Below are positions 1-6,525 of a DNA stretch of 9,979 nt, piece by piece (the stretch's first letter is position 1; each line of letters opens with the position of its first letter). Origin of the DNA: Porphyrobacter sp. UBA7686 (GTDB lineage: Bacteria > Pseudomonadota > Alphaproteobacteria > Sphingomonadales > Sphingomonadaceae); contig DLGU01000059.1 in assembly GCA_002482865.1 (NCBI GenBank), positions 1 through 9,979 of the forward strand. The letters are read 5' to 3'. The position numbers and the translations under genes are program-made. Under the pieces are notes generated by a model. The model was not told the origin of the DNA. It did not search any database and worked only from the letters and a program-made list of their open reading frames with translations.

Positions 1-1
1 C

Positions 2-877
2 GCCGATCACGCCAGCTTCCAGACGGCATGGCAGCATTTCCGCGAATTGCGCGGCGGCACCCTGCCCGCGGCCGTCAGTATGGCGATAGCTGGGCCGGTC
101 GGAAGCCCGGGCAACCTCAATCCGGTGATCCGCTTCACCAACAATCCGTGGATCATCCGCCCGGCGCTCATCAACGAGAAGCTGGAGGTGGAGCGCTTCA
201 CCCTCGTCAATGATTTCGCCGCGGTCGCGCATGCGGTCGCGCGGGCGGATGACAGCCAGTTCCTGCACCTCGCGGGACCTGAAACGCCGCTGGGAAGCGA
301 AGGCACGATCAGCGTGCTCGGCCCTGGCACCGGGCTTGGTGTCGCGCATCTGTGGCGCTCGGGCAGCCAGTACCGCGTGCAGGCGACCGAGGGCGGGCAT
401 ATCGACTTTGCCCCCTTGGACAGCATCGAGGACGCGATCCTCGCCCGGCTGCGCAGCCGCCACAACCGCGTCTCGGTAGAGCGCGTGGTGTCCGGGCCTG
501 CGATCGTCGACATCTATGAAGCGCTCGCCGCGATGGAAGGCCGCAGCGTGCCCGAACTGGATGCGATCACCATCTGGGGCCTTGGCACCAGCGGCGAAGA
601 TAGCCTTGCCGCAGCCGCCGTAGACCGGTTCTGCCTGTCGCTAGGATCGGCGGCGGGCGATCTGGCGCTGGCGCAAGGCGGCTTTGCCGGCGTGGTAATC
701 GCAGGCGGCCTTGGCTACCGCATCCGCGACACGCTGCTGACCTCGGGATTTGCCGCGCGGTTCAAGGCCAAGGGGCGGTTTGAAAGCCTGATGGCGAATA
801 TCCCGGTCAAGCTGATCGTCCACCCGCAGCCCGGTCTGTTCGGTGCAGCGGCGGCCTTCGCCTCCGAACACGCATGA
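2..877 (+). CDS. glk: Glucokinase, 5'-truncated by the window edge
   Basis: Cytoplasmic enzyme that phosphorylates glucose with ATP to glucose-6-phosphate, feeding the zwf-edd-eda genes further on. The frame is open from base 2, so the gene begins before the window; 291 residues plus stop are visible. E. coli Glk has about 321 residues, so roughly 35 N-terminal residues are missing, including the DxGGTN phosphate-binding loop. Visible family motifs in order: NDFAAVA with the catalytic-base Asp (codon 212-214), GPGTGLGVA (320-346), EGGHIDFAP (389-415), ERVVSGPAIV, and near the C-terminus VIAGGLGYR and PVKLIVHPQPGLFGAAAAF. These match the E. coli Glk family rather than the ROK family, because no CxCGxxGC zinc motif is seen. 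The TTG at 47 could be read as a start, but upstream codons continue in frame with family-like sequence, so it is internal. The stop overlaps the next gene's start (ATGA), suggesting translational coupling. Confidence 0.93.
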   Translation, partial: ADHASFQTAWQHFRELRGGTLPAAVSMAIAGPVGSPGNLNPVIRFTNNPWIIRPALINEKLEVERFTLVNDFAAVAHAVARADDSQFLHLAGPETPLGSEGTISVLGPGTGLGVAHLWRSGSQYRVQATEGGHIDFAPLDSIEDAILARLRSRHNRVSVERVVSGPAIVDIYEALAAMEGRSVPELDAITIWGLGTSGEDSLAAAAVDRFCLSLGSAAGDLALAQGGFAGVVIAGGLGYRIRDTLLTSGFAARFKAKGRFESLMANIPVKLIVHPQPGLFGAAAAFASEHA

Positions 878-3630
878 AGACGATAGCCGCCCTCGAAGCC
901 CGGCTGGGCGAGCTGCACCAGCGCACGCGCGAAACGCCGCTGTTCAACCCGGTGTTCCAGCTATCGCTCGACTTGTCGCGTGCGCTGGAGGGGGACGAGT
1001 TGACCCTCGATGATCTCTCCGCGCTCGTCGCCGAACTGGAGTGTGACGGGCTGAAGGCGCGCGCGGGCAAGCTGCGCTCGTTGCTCGCGCCGCCGCCGCA
1101 GCCTTTTCCGCTCGCGGGCGAGGGCGATGAATTCGAGGCGTTCCGCGCCCGCTGGGAACGCCCGCAGCTCCACGCCGTCTTCACCGCGCATCCGACCTTC
1201 CTGCTCGCGCCAGCACAGGCCGAAGCGGTCGCCGCTGCGGCATCGGGCGATGATGACGCAGCCGCCTGTGCCGTGCCATCCACCCGCACCGCCGTGACGC
1301 TCGATCATGAACACCGCGCCGCGATGGACGCCATGGCCCGCGCGCAGGACGCGCGCGATGTGATCGTTGCGCGCTTGCTGGAGGAAGCGCGCAGCCGCTG
1401 GCCGCAGGACTGGCGCGCGATGCGCCCGATGCCGTTCCGGTTTGCCAGCTGGGTCGGCTACGACATGGACGGGCGCACCGATATCGGCTGGCACACCTCG
1501 ATCGCCTTCCGTCTGGCCGAGAAAGCCGAGCGGCTGGCGCGCTATACCGCCAGTCTTGACGGGATCGATCCGGCCCACCCACTGCTGGAGACACTGCGTC
1601 CTGCCGCCGCCTTCGCCGCCGCCCGAGCTGAGGATTTCGCTGCCGATCTGTCGAGCGCTGAGGCCTTGGCCGCCGCGGCTAACCGCCTGACCACCCACAG
1701 CGCCGACAACCTGCTGTCACTCACGCCGCTGATCGGCGCGCTGGAAGCCGAGGCCGAGACAGCCGATCCCACCCGCGCCGTCCACCTGCTCACCCTCGCC
1801 GCTGCGATGCGCGCTGATGGCCTCGGCATGGGCTGGATTCACTTCCGGGTGAACGCCAAGCAGCTCCACAACGCCATCCGCCGCCGCCTCGCCGATGACG
1901 AAGCGATTGATCTGGCCAGCAAGGGCGCGATTGCGACGCTGCGCCGTATGGTCGATGAAGCCCGCGCGCTGCGCACCAATTTCGCGGCCCTTGCCACCGA
2001 AAGCTCGACTGCGATCCGGCAGTTCCTCGCAATGGCGCAGATCCTCAAGCACATTGATGCAGACGCGCCGATCCGGATGCTGGTCGCCGAGTGCGAACAA
2101 CCTGCCACGGTGCTTGCCGCGCTCTATTTCGCCAAGCTGTTCGGGGTGGAGGACAAGGTCGATCTCTCGCCGCTGTTCGAGACCGAGACCGCGCTGGAGC
2201 ACGGCGGCCGGTTCCTCGACGCCCTGCTGGCAGAGCCCGCCTACCGTGCCTATGCCCGCCAACGGGGCCGGGTGGCGGTGCAGACCGGGTTTTCGGATGC
2301 GGGCCGGTTTGTCGGGCAAGTGCCCGCCGCCCTCGCTATCGAGCGCCTGCAAGGACGGCTTGCCGAGGCGATGGCCGCCAACGGTTTGTCCGACATCGCC
2401 GCGCTGGTGTTCAACACTCACGGCGAAAGCATGGGCCGCGGCACGCATCCCGCATCCTTCCGCGACCGGCTCGAATGGCCGCTGTCGCCTTGGGCGCGTC
2501 GGCGGTTTGCGCGGGCAGGCGTCCGGCTGGAACCCGAAGTCAGCTTTCAGGGCGGCGACGGCTATCTGTTCTTCGCCACGCCCGACCTGGCGCTCGCCAC
2601 CCTCACCCGCATCGCCGAACTGCGCCCGGCCGAAACCGACCTCGCCGCGCCCGCCGACCCGTTTTACCACCGCACCGATATCAGCCTCGATTTCTACCGT
2701 GCGGTGAAGGAGCATCAGGGCGATCACCTCGCCAGCCGCACCTATGCCCGTGCGGTGACCGCCTTCGGGCTGGGCCTGCTCAACCCCACCGGCAGCAGGG
2801 TCTCGCGCCGCCAGTCCGACATAAACGCTGACCGCGAGATGAGCCTCAGGCAGATCCGCGCCATCCCGCACAACGCGATCCTCCAGCAATTGGGCTACCC
2901 GGTTAACGTCATCGCCGGGATCGGCAGCGCGGCCGACGGCAACCGCGAAGAAATCGCCGCACTCCTCACCGACAGCCCGCGGGGGAGCCAGATCCTCCGG
3001 CTGGTGCGCTCCGCCAATGCGCTCGCCAGTATCAAAACCGTGGCAGCCTATGGCGAGTTGTTCAACTCGGCCTATTGGGCGAGCCGCACCTATCGCGGGA
3101 CCGAGGATCACCTTGCGGGAAGCTGCGCGGCGCTGGCGGAATATCTCGTCGGTGATGACCGGACCGGGGTGTTCCGGCGGCTGGCCTCGCGCCTCAGGAT
3201 CGACGCGATCAAGCTGCACCGGCTGACCGATCTGCTCCCGGACGAAGCGCCGAGCGAAGCCCGGGAACACGTGCGCCGCCGCATTGGGGTGCTTCAGGCG
3301 CTGCGGTTGGCGCTGCTCCAGCATATGTTCCTGAAAGCGGTGGCCGTCCCCGCCTTCAGCCGCGCCAATGACATCAGCCGGCGCGACGTGATCGAGATGG
3401 TGATGACCTTGCGGGTGGACGAGGCGCTTGCCCAGTTGCGCCGCGCCTTCCCGGTGCGGATACCCGGCCCGCGCGATTTCCCCTTGGATGAGCCAAGCGA
3501 TTACCCCGATGGCGGGGAAGAGGGCTATGGCGCGATCGAGCGTGACTTCATGACGCCCATCGCCCGCGCGCAGGATTTAAGCCTCAGGATCAGCACCGCG
3601 ATTGCCAACGAATTTGGCGCGCACGGGTAG
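874..3630 (+). CDS. ppc: Divergent phosphoenolpyruvate carboxylase-family protein
   Basis: 918 residues, slightly longer than E. coli PEPC (883). PEPC adds bicarbonate to PEP to make oxaloacetate, an anaplerotic reaction in the cytoplasm. The PEPC fold is recognisable by landmarks in the right order: FTAHPT (103-108, with the His of the first signature), SWVGYDMDG (192-200, for SWMGGDRDG), HFRVNAKQ (323-330, for LDIRQ), PLFET (433-437), TGFSDAGR (471-478, for GYSDSAKDAG), FNTHGESMGRG (513-523, for FHGRGGSIGRGG), RAIP (662-665), and a terminal Gly. Several key positions differ: HPTF instead of HPTE, Arg for the signature Lys, Asn/His in place of His/Arg in the HGRGG loop, no QNR after RAIP, and AHG in place of NTG at the end. 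The start ATG overlaps the glk stop by 4 bp with no obvious Shine-Dalgarno, so expression probably depends on glk translation. Residues 73-85 are a Pro/Gly-rich linker encoded by a palindrome. Family membership is fairly secure; PEPC activity is not. Confidence 0.8.
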   Translation: MKTIAALEARLGELHQRTRETPLFNPVFQLSLDLSRALEGDELTLDDLSALVAELECDGLKARAGKLRSLLAPPPQPFPLAGEGDEFEAFRARWERPQLHAVFTAHPTFLLAPAQAEAVAAAASGDDDAAACAVPSTRTAVTLDHEHRAAMDAMARAQDARDVIVARLLEEARSRWPQDWRAMRPMPFRFASWVGYDMDGRTDIGWHTSIAFRLAEKAERLARYTASLDGIDPAHPLLETLRPAAAFAAARAEDFAADLSSAEALAAAANRLTTHSADNLLSLTPLIGALEAEAETADPTRAVHLLTLAAAMRADGLGMGWIHFRVNAKQLHNAIRRRLADDEAIDLASKGAIATLRRMVDEARALRTNFAALATESSTAIRQFLAMAQILKHIDADAPIRMLVAECEQPATVLAALYFAKLFGVEDKVDLSPLFETETALEHGGRFLDALLAEPAYRAYARQRGRVAVQTGFSDAGRFVGQVPAALAIERLQGRLAEAMAANGLSDIAALVFNTHGESMGRGTHPASFRDRLEWPLSPWARRRFARAGVRLEPEVSFQGGDGYLFFATPDLALATLTRIAELRPAETDLAAPADPFYHRTDISLDFYRAVKEHQGDHLASRTYARAVTAFGLGLLNPTGSRVSRRQSDINADREMSLRQIRAIPHNAILQQLGYPVNVIAGIGSAADGNREEIAALLTDSPRGSQILRLVRSANALASIKTVAAYGELFNSAYWASRTYRGTEDHLAGSCAALAEYLVGDDRTGVFRRLASRLRIDAIKLHRLTDLLPDEAPSEAREHVRRRIGVLQALRLALLQHMFLKAVAVPAFSRANDISRRDVIEMVMTLRVDEALAQLRRAFPVRIPGPRDFPLDEPSDYPDGGEEGYGAIERDFMTPIARAQDLSLRISTAIANEFGAHG
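1102..1123. repeat. Imperfect palindrome inside the ppc-like reading frame
   Basis: Ten-position arms 1102-1111 and 1114-1123 surround a 2-nt loop, giving CCTTTTCCGC-TC-GCGGGCGAGG. On the RNA they give seven Watson-Crick pairs, two G-U pairs and one mismatch. In frame it encodes PFPLAGEG (residues 77-84), part of a low-complexity PPPQPFPLAGEGDE linker between helical segments. The structure resembles small REP-like palindromes (CCTC..CCGC-GCGG..GAGG type) that some alpha- and gammaproteobacteria carry in intergenic and sometimes coding DNA. That it is such an insertion is inference from composition, symmetry and its linker position. Confidence 0.4.
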
Positions 3631-3830
3631 AGACGGGATGGCGGCGCAGCCGCAGTAAGGTTCGCGCCAAGCAGCCAAGAGCGGGCACCTTGGCGCGGCC
3701 ATTCCGGACATCTTGGCATCCTTGGCGGCTTGGCACGAACCCCTTGGAGGCCAAGGCAGGTCGCCTTCCCACCACCTGCGGTGCTCCCCCCTCCTCGAAG
3801 CCACGCTGTGCCGCAGGGACAACGGGAGGA
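3631..3830. other. Convergent intergenic region, no gene
   Basis: 200 bp between two converging stop codons. Besides the large inverted repeat at 3659-3741 it holds three small hairpins: CCTTGG-AGG-CCAAGG (3742-3756), AAGGC-AGGTC-GCCTT (3753-3767, overlapping the previous one), and CACC-ACCTGC-GGTG (3770-3783). A further CGGGAG/CTCCCG pair (3823-3828, 3844-3849) straddles the lacI stop. Short open frames cross the region but none resembles a protein family, and all continue as shadows of the flanking genes. Confidence 0.6.
3659..3741. repeat. Long inverted repeat with GCCAAG hexamer cluster, convergent gap
   Basis: Arms 3659-3679 and 3721-3741 pair at 19 of 21 positions (mismatches at 3665/3735 and 3673/3727) around a 41-nt loop. 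The hexamer GCCAAG or its complement CTTGGC occurs seven times nearby: GCCAAG at 3666, 3674 and 3750, and CTTGGC at 3689, 3712, 3721 and 3729. Spacing within a run is 8-9 bp. An alternative perfect 9-bp pairing, CGCGCCAAG 3663-3671 with CTTGGCGCG 3689-3697, competes with the large hairpin. The element lies between the 3' ends of the ppc-like gene and the lacI gene. It could serve as a bidirectional terminator, but there is no U-tract, so a dispersed intergenic repeat is equally plausible. Confidence 0.6.
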
Positions 3831-4850
3831 CTACTTCGCAGTGCTCCCGCGCGCGACCAGCTTGACCGGGACGCGGCGTCGGGCGGCCTCGCCTTCGTCG
3901 AGCACCGCCTCGACCAGCGCTACCCCGGCCTCCGCCGGGTCGGGGGCAATGGTGGTCAGCGGCGGGCGGCTGAACCGGCCCGCGACCAGATCGTCGAAGC
4001 CCATCACGCCGACCTGGTTTGGCACCGCGATATCTGCGGCGGCGAAGGCTTCAAGGGCGCCAAGCGCCATCGCATCGCAGGCAGCGAAAACCGCGTCGAT
4101 ATCCTCTCCCCGTTCGATCAGACGGCGCGCAGCGCGGCGGCCTTCCTCTTCGCGGGTCGGGGCGTTGACGGTGGGGGCCAGACACGGCTCAAGCCCGGCG
4201 GCGCGCATCGCTTCGGCATAGCCTTCATAGCGTTCGGTGAATTGCACTTGCGGGGTGTTCAGCGCCCCGAGGAAGCACGGACGGCGGTATCCGGCGGCGA
4301 GCAGATGCTCGACCGCGAGCCGCCCTGCCGCGCGGTTGTCCGAGCGCACCCAGTCCAGCTCGTCGAAGGGCGATCCCCAATAGGCCACCTTGCGCCCATC
4401 GCCATCGAGCGCGCGGAAATGCTCCCACGCGGGTGCATTGGTGGTCGTGCCGATCACCACGAGGCCGTCGGCCCGGCCCTGTTCCTGGTAATGGCCGAAG
4501 AAATCCTCGGGACGCGCCTGAAAGCTCACCAGCGTCTCGAACCCGCGTTCCGACGCCGCGACGCAGACGCTGCCGAGCAAGGCATAGGCGAAGGGGTTGA
4601 TGCTGGCGGCATTGTCGCCCTCGCGGCAGATCACCACCACGGCGAGCGTCCCGGTCGATCCCCGGCGCAGCCGCGCGGCGCGCTCATCGACGAAGTAACC
4701 GAGCGCTTCGGCCGCCTCGATCACTTTGCGCCGGGTGGCTTCGGCAATGGCGGGCGAGCCGGACAGCGCGCGGCTGACCGTCGGCTGGCTAACGCCTGCC
4801 CGCTCCGCCACATCGAACGATGTCGGCCGTCTGCGTGATCCCCCGCTCAT
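3831..4850 (-). CDS. LacI/GalR-family transcriptional regulator
   Basis: 339 residues, the usual length of the family. An N-terminal helix-turn-helix (about residues 9-32, with FDVAERAGVSQPTVSRALSG) is followed by the hinge region (about 47-65, LGYFVDERAARLRRGSTG). The periplasmic-binding-protein-like effector domain follows, with WVRSDNRAAGRLAVEHLL, FAACDAMALGALEAF and VGVMGFDD. The ATG at 4850 is chosen because the HTH begins a few residues after it; an ATG at 4925 would add 25 residues of no family character and read through the divergent promoter region. Its ribosome site is weak. It is transcribed away from the sugar symporter, the classic layout of a local repressor. The inferred role is repression of the transporter-zwf-edd-eda genes and of itself, relieved by a sugar or sugar phosphate. 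The effector cannot be named from sequence. Confidence 0.92.
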   Translation of the reverse strand: MSGGSRRRPTSFDVAERAGVSQPTVSRALSGSPAIAEATRRKVIEAAEALGYFVDERAARLRRGSTGTLAVVVICREGDNAASINPFAYALLGSVCVAASERGFETLVSFQARPEDFFGHYQEQGRADGLVVIGTTTNAPAWEHFRALDGDGRKVAYWGSPFDELDWVRSDNRAAGRLAVEHLLAAGYRRPCFLGALNTPQVQFTERYEGYAEAMRAAGLEPCLAPTVNAPTREEEGRRAARRLIERGEDIDAVFAACDAMALGALEAFAAADIAVPNQVGVMGFDDLVAGRFSRPPLTTIAPDPAEAGVALVEAVLDEGEAARRRVPVKLVARGSTAK

Positions 4851-4882
4851 GGCTCTGGCTTCTAGGGCGGGACGGTGCACAG

Positions 4883-4898
4883 GCGCAAGCGTATGCGT
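4883..4898. promoter_or_regulatory. Candidate LacI-family operator, lacI-proximal
   Basis: GCGCAAGCGTATGCGT. The inner 14 bp (4884-4897) match as a palindrome at 5 of 7 position pairs around a central CG. The sequence agrees with the E. coli PurR operator consensus ACGCAAACGTTTGCGT at 13 of 16 positions. Central-CG palindromes are typical of LacI/GalR proteins, whose hinge helices insert at that step. It is centred 40 bp upstream of the lacI start, suiting autoregulation. Function is inferred. Confidence 0.4.
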
Positions 4899-4900
4899 GC

Positions 4901-4913
4901 ATGCAGCCTGCAT
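4901..4913. promoter_or_regulatory. Perfect 13-bp inverted repeat in the divergent promoter region
   Basis: ATGCAG-C-CTGCAT is perfectly symmetric, with 6-bp arms and one central base, in the lacI/transporter control region. It adjoins the central-CG palindrome at 4883-4898. It has odd symmetry and lacks the central CG, so it may belong to a different regulator or be chance. Not assigned. Confidence 0.25.
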
Positions 4914-4971
4914 TGCTATTCGCACTGGATTTGTGTGCGTGGGTCTTGCAAATCGGAAGCAGCGCGCGGAT

Positions 4972-4985
4972 TGTGAACGTTAGCA
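4972..4985. promoter_or_regulatory. Candidate LacI-family operator, transporter-proximal
   Basis: TGTGAACGTTAGCA is symmetric at 5 of 7 position pairs around a central CG and fits the LacI-type pattern TGnnAnCGnTnnCA. It lies 33 bp before the symporter start. A weak promoter reading, TTGCAA (4946-4951) with a 17-bp spacer to GATTGT (4969-4974), would put the -10 hexamer in contact with this site, suiting steric repression. Its centre is 88 bp from that of the site at 4883-4898, so a two-site arrangement is possible. The promoter hexamers match the consensus poorly and are not annotated separately. Confidence 0.4.
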
Positions 4986-5017
4986 GAAAAGATTTGGCGC
5001 TAAGGGAGAGAGCGACA

Positions 5018-6433
5018 ATGGCAATGGCACCGGGTGTGGGCGCGGCGACCGCCGTGGGGGATGGCGCGGGCGACGACCGCCAAGTGCATGCTCCGGGCCT
5101 CAACTACTTCGTCTTTGCGCTGTTCTTCATCTTCGGCGGCATCACCAGCCTCAACGATGTGATCTTGCCCAAGCTGCAGGAGCTGTTCACGCTCAGCTAC
5201 ACCGAAGCGATGCTGGTGCAGTTCTGCTTCTTCACCGCCTACCTGCTGATTGGCATTCCCGGCGCGGAGCTGGTCAAGCGCGTGGGTTACATGCGCGGCG
5301 CGGTGGTCGGGCTGCTGACCATGATGTGCGGCTGCCTGCTGTTCATTCCTGCCAGCCAGACCGCGACCTATGGCCTGTTCCTCGCCGCGCTGTTCATTCT
5401 GGCGAGCGGCGTTGTGGTGGTGCAGGTCGTCACCAATCCGCTGATCAGCCTGCTCGGGCCGCAAAAGACGGTGCATAGCCGCCTGACCTTTGCGCAGGCG
5501 TTCAACAGCCTTGGCACCACGATTTTCCCGCGCGTCGGATCGGGTTTGATCCTGGGCGGGCTGGCCGGCGTTTCGGCCAAAGAACTGAGCGGCGCTGAAC
5601 TGGATGCCTATCGCACCGCCGAAAGCGCGGCGATTGTTTCGACTTATATCGGCCTAGCCGTGGCACTGGCGGTGATCGCGGCGGTGGTGTGGGTCTATCG
5701 CAACAAGCTGCCGCATGACGCCTCGGCGGTGCGCGATGCGGCGCTGACGACGCCGGGGCGCTATGTGGCGGGTCTGATACCCATCATCACCGGCGGCTGG
5801 ATGGTGATCCAGGGCAACGAACTGCCCGGCATTGCCCTGCTTATGGCAGGCCCCGCGATCTGGTTGTGGGGCAACCCGCTGTTGACGCGCACGCGGTTCA
5901 GCTACGGCGCGCTTTGCATTTTCCTTTATGTCGGCGCTGAAGTCGCGATCGGCTCGCTAATCGTGGGCTACCTGATGCAGGATAGCGTGATGGGCCTCAG
6001 CGAACGGGCGGCGGGCGATCTCATCTTCATCTACTGGGGCGGCGCGCTGGTCGGCCGGATCATCGGCTCGGCGGTGCTGCGCTTTGTCAGCCCGGGCCTA
6101 GTGCTGGCGGGCGTGGCCACGGGCGCGATTGCGCTGGTGCTGTTCTCCACCAACGCCACCGGCACGACCGCCGGTTACAGCTTGCTGGCCGTGGGCCTGA
6201 TGAATTCGATCATGTTCCCGACGATCTTCAGCCTTGCCTGCGAAAAGCTCGGAGCCAAGGCGGCGGACGGATCGGGGATCATCAACATCGCCATTTTCGG
6301 CGGCGCTGTGATCCCGCTGCTGACCGGGATCCTCGCCGATGCCAGCGGCAGCCTTGGCACCGCGATGATCCTGCCGATTATCTGCTATGCCATCATTGGT
6401 GGCTTCGGGTTCTACGCGCGCAGGGCTGCATGA
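5018..6433 (+). CDS. MFS sugar:H+ symporter, FucP/GluP family
   Basis: 471-residue inner-membrane transporter of the fucose/glucose-galactose permease branch of the major facilitator superfamily, probably importing a hexose such as glucose. Family signatures: FGGITSLNDVILPKLQELF (first helix, Asp47 matching the proton-coupling Asp46 of E. coli FucP), VVVQVVTNP (133-141), SRLTFAQAFNSLGT (154-167), YVGAEVAIGSLIVGYLM in helix 7, and MFPTIFSLACEKLG late. Gln136 sits where FucP has Glu135. About 28 Gly/Ala-rich cytoplasmic residues precede helix 1. The stretch about 233-293, between helices 6 and 7, carries two extra hydrophobic segments not seen in FucP. ATG 5018 is chosen because an AGGGAG ribosome site (5003-5008) lies 9 nt before it; an open frame from 4820 overlaps the lacI start and has no family similarity there. 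zwf follows after 92 bp, so the symporter may lead the ED operon. The exact substrate is inferred. Confidence 0.9.
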   Translation: MAMAPGVGAATAVGDGAGDDRQVHAPGLNYFVFALFFIFGGITSLNDVILPKLQELFTLSYTEAMLVQFCFFTAYLLIGIPGAELVKRVGYMRGAVVGLLTMMCGCLLFIPASQTATYGLFLAALFILASGVVVVQVVTNPLISLLGPQKTVHSRLTFAQAFNSLGTTIFPRVGSGLILGGLAGVSAKELSGAELDAYRTAESAAIVSTYIGLAVALAVIAAVVWVYRNKLPHDASAVRDAALTTPGRYVAGLIPIITGGWMVIQGNELPGIALLMAGPAIWLWGNPLLTRTRFSYGALCIFLYVGAEVAIGSLIVGYLMQDSVMGLSERAAGDLIFIYWGGALVGRIIGSAVLRFVSPGLVLAGVATGAIALVLFSTNATGTTAGYSLLAVGLMNSIMFPTIFSLACEKLGAKAADGSGIINIAIFGGAVIPLLTGILADASGSLGTAMILPIICYAIIGGFGFYARRAA

Positions 6434-6509
6434 GGCCCATGCTGGCTTGAATAAGTATGCGCGAAGCTGGCAGGTAAGTGCCCGCGCGCCTAGGTAGGGC
6501 GCTCGAGGA

Positions 6510-6520
6510 AAAGGGCCTTT
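6510..6520. promoter_or_regulatory. Short palindrome over the zwf ribosome-binding region
   Basis: AAAGG-G-CCTTT is perfectly symmetric and ends 5 bases before the zwf start. It overlaps the purine-rich GAGGAAAAGGG stretch (6505-6515) that would serve as ribosome site. As RNA the 5-bp stem has too short a loop to be stable unless it breathes, so a protein site or chance is as likely. The rest of the 92-bp symporter-zwf spacer shows no convincing promoter or terminator. Confidence 0.2.
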
Positions 6521-6525
6521 CGCGC

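Noticed and set aside
1717..3324. Minus-strand open frame of 535 codons antisense to the PEPC-like gene
   Set aside because: Composition of an antisense shadow, no recognisable domain; the plus-strand frame has ordered PEPC landmarks.
3770..3783. CACC-ACCTGC-GGTG hairpin as a second REP-like element
   Set aside because: Only 4-bp arms; it resembles intergenic palindromes I associate with alphaproteobacteria, but too little to claim as an element from one copy.
3690..4838. Plus-strand open frame of 382 codons opposite lacI
   Set aside because: Starts in the repeat gap and runs antisense to a full LacI-family protein; no domain of its own.
4851..4925. 25-residue N-terminal extension of the LacI protein from ATG 4925
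   Set aside because: The HTH normally begins within a few residues of the start; the extension would run through the divergent promoter region.
4820..5017. 66-residue N-terminal extension of the symporter from ATG 4820
   Set aside because: Overlaps the lacI start and the candidate operators and has no family similarity; a good ribosome site precedes ATG 5018.
6423..6442. GCATG-AGGCC-CATGC hairpin at the symporter stop as a terminator
   Set aside because: Only a 5-bp stem, no T-run, and zwf follows closely in the same direction, so read-through is more likely.
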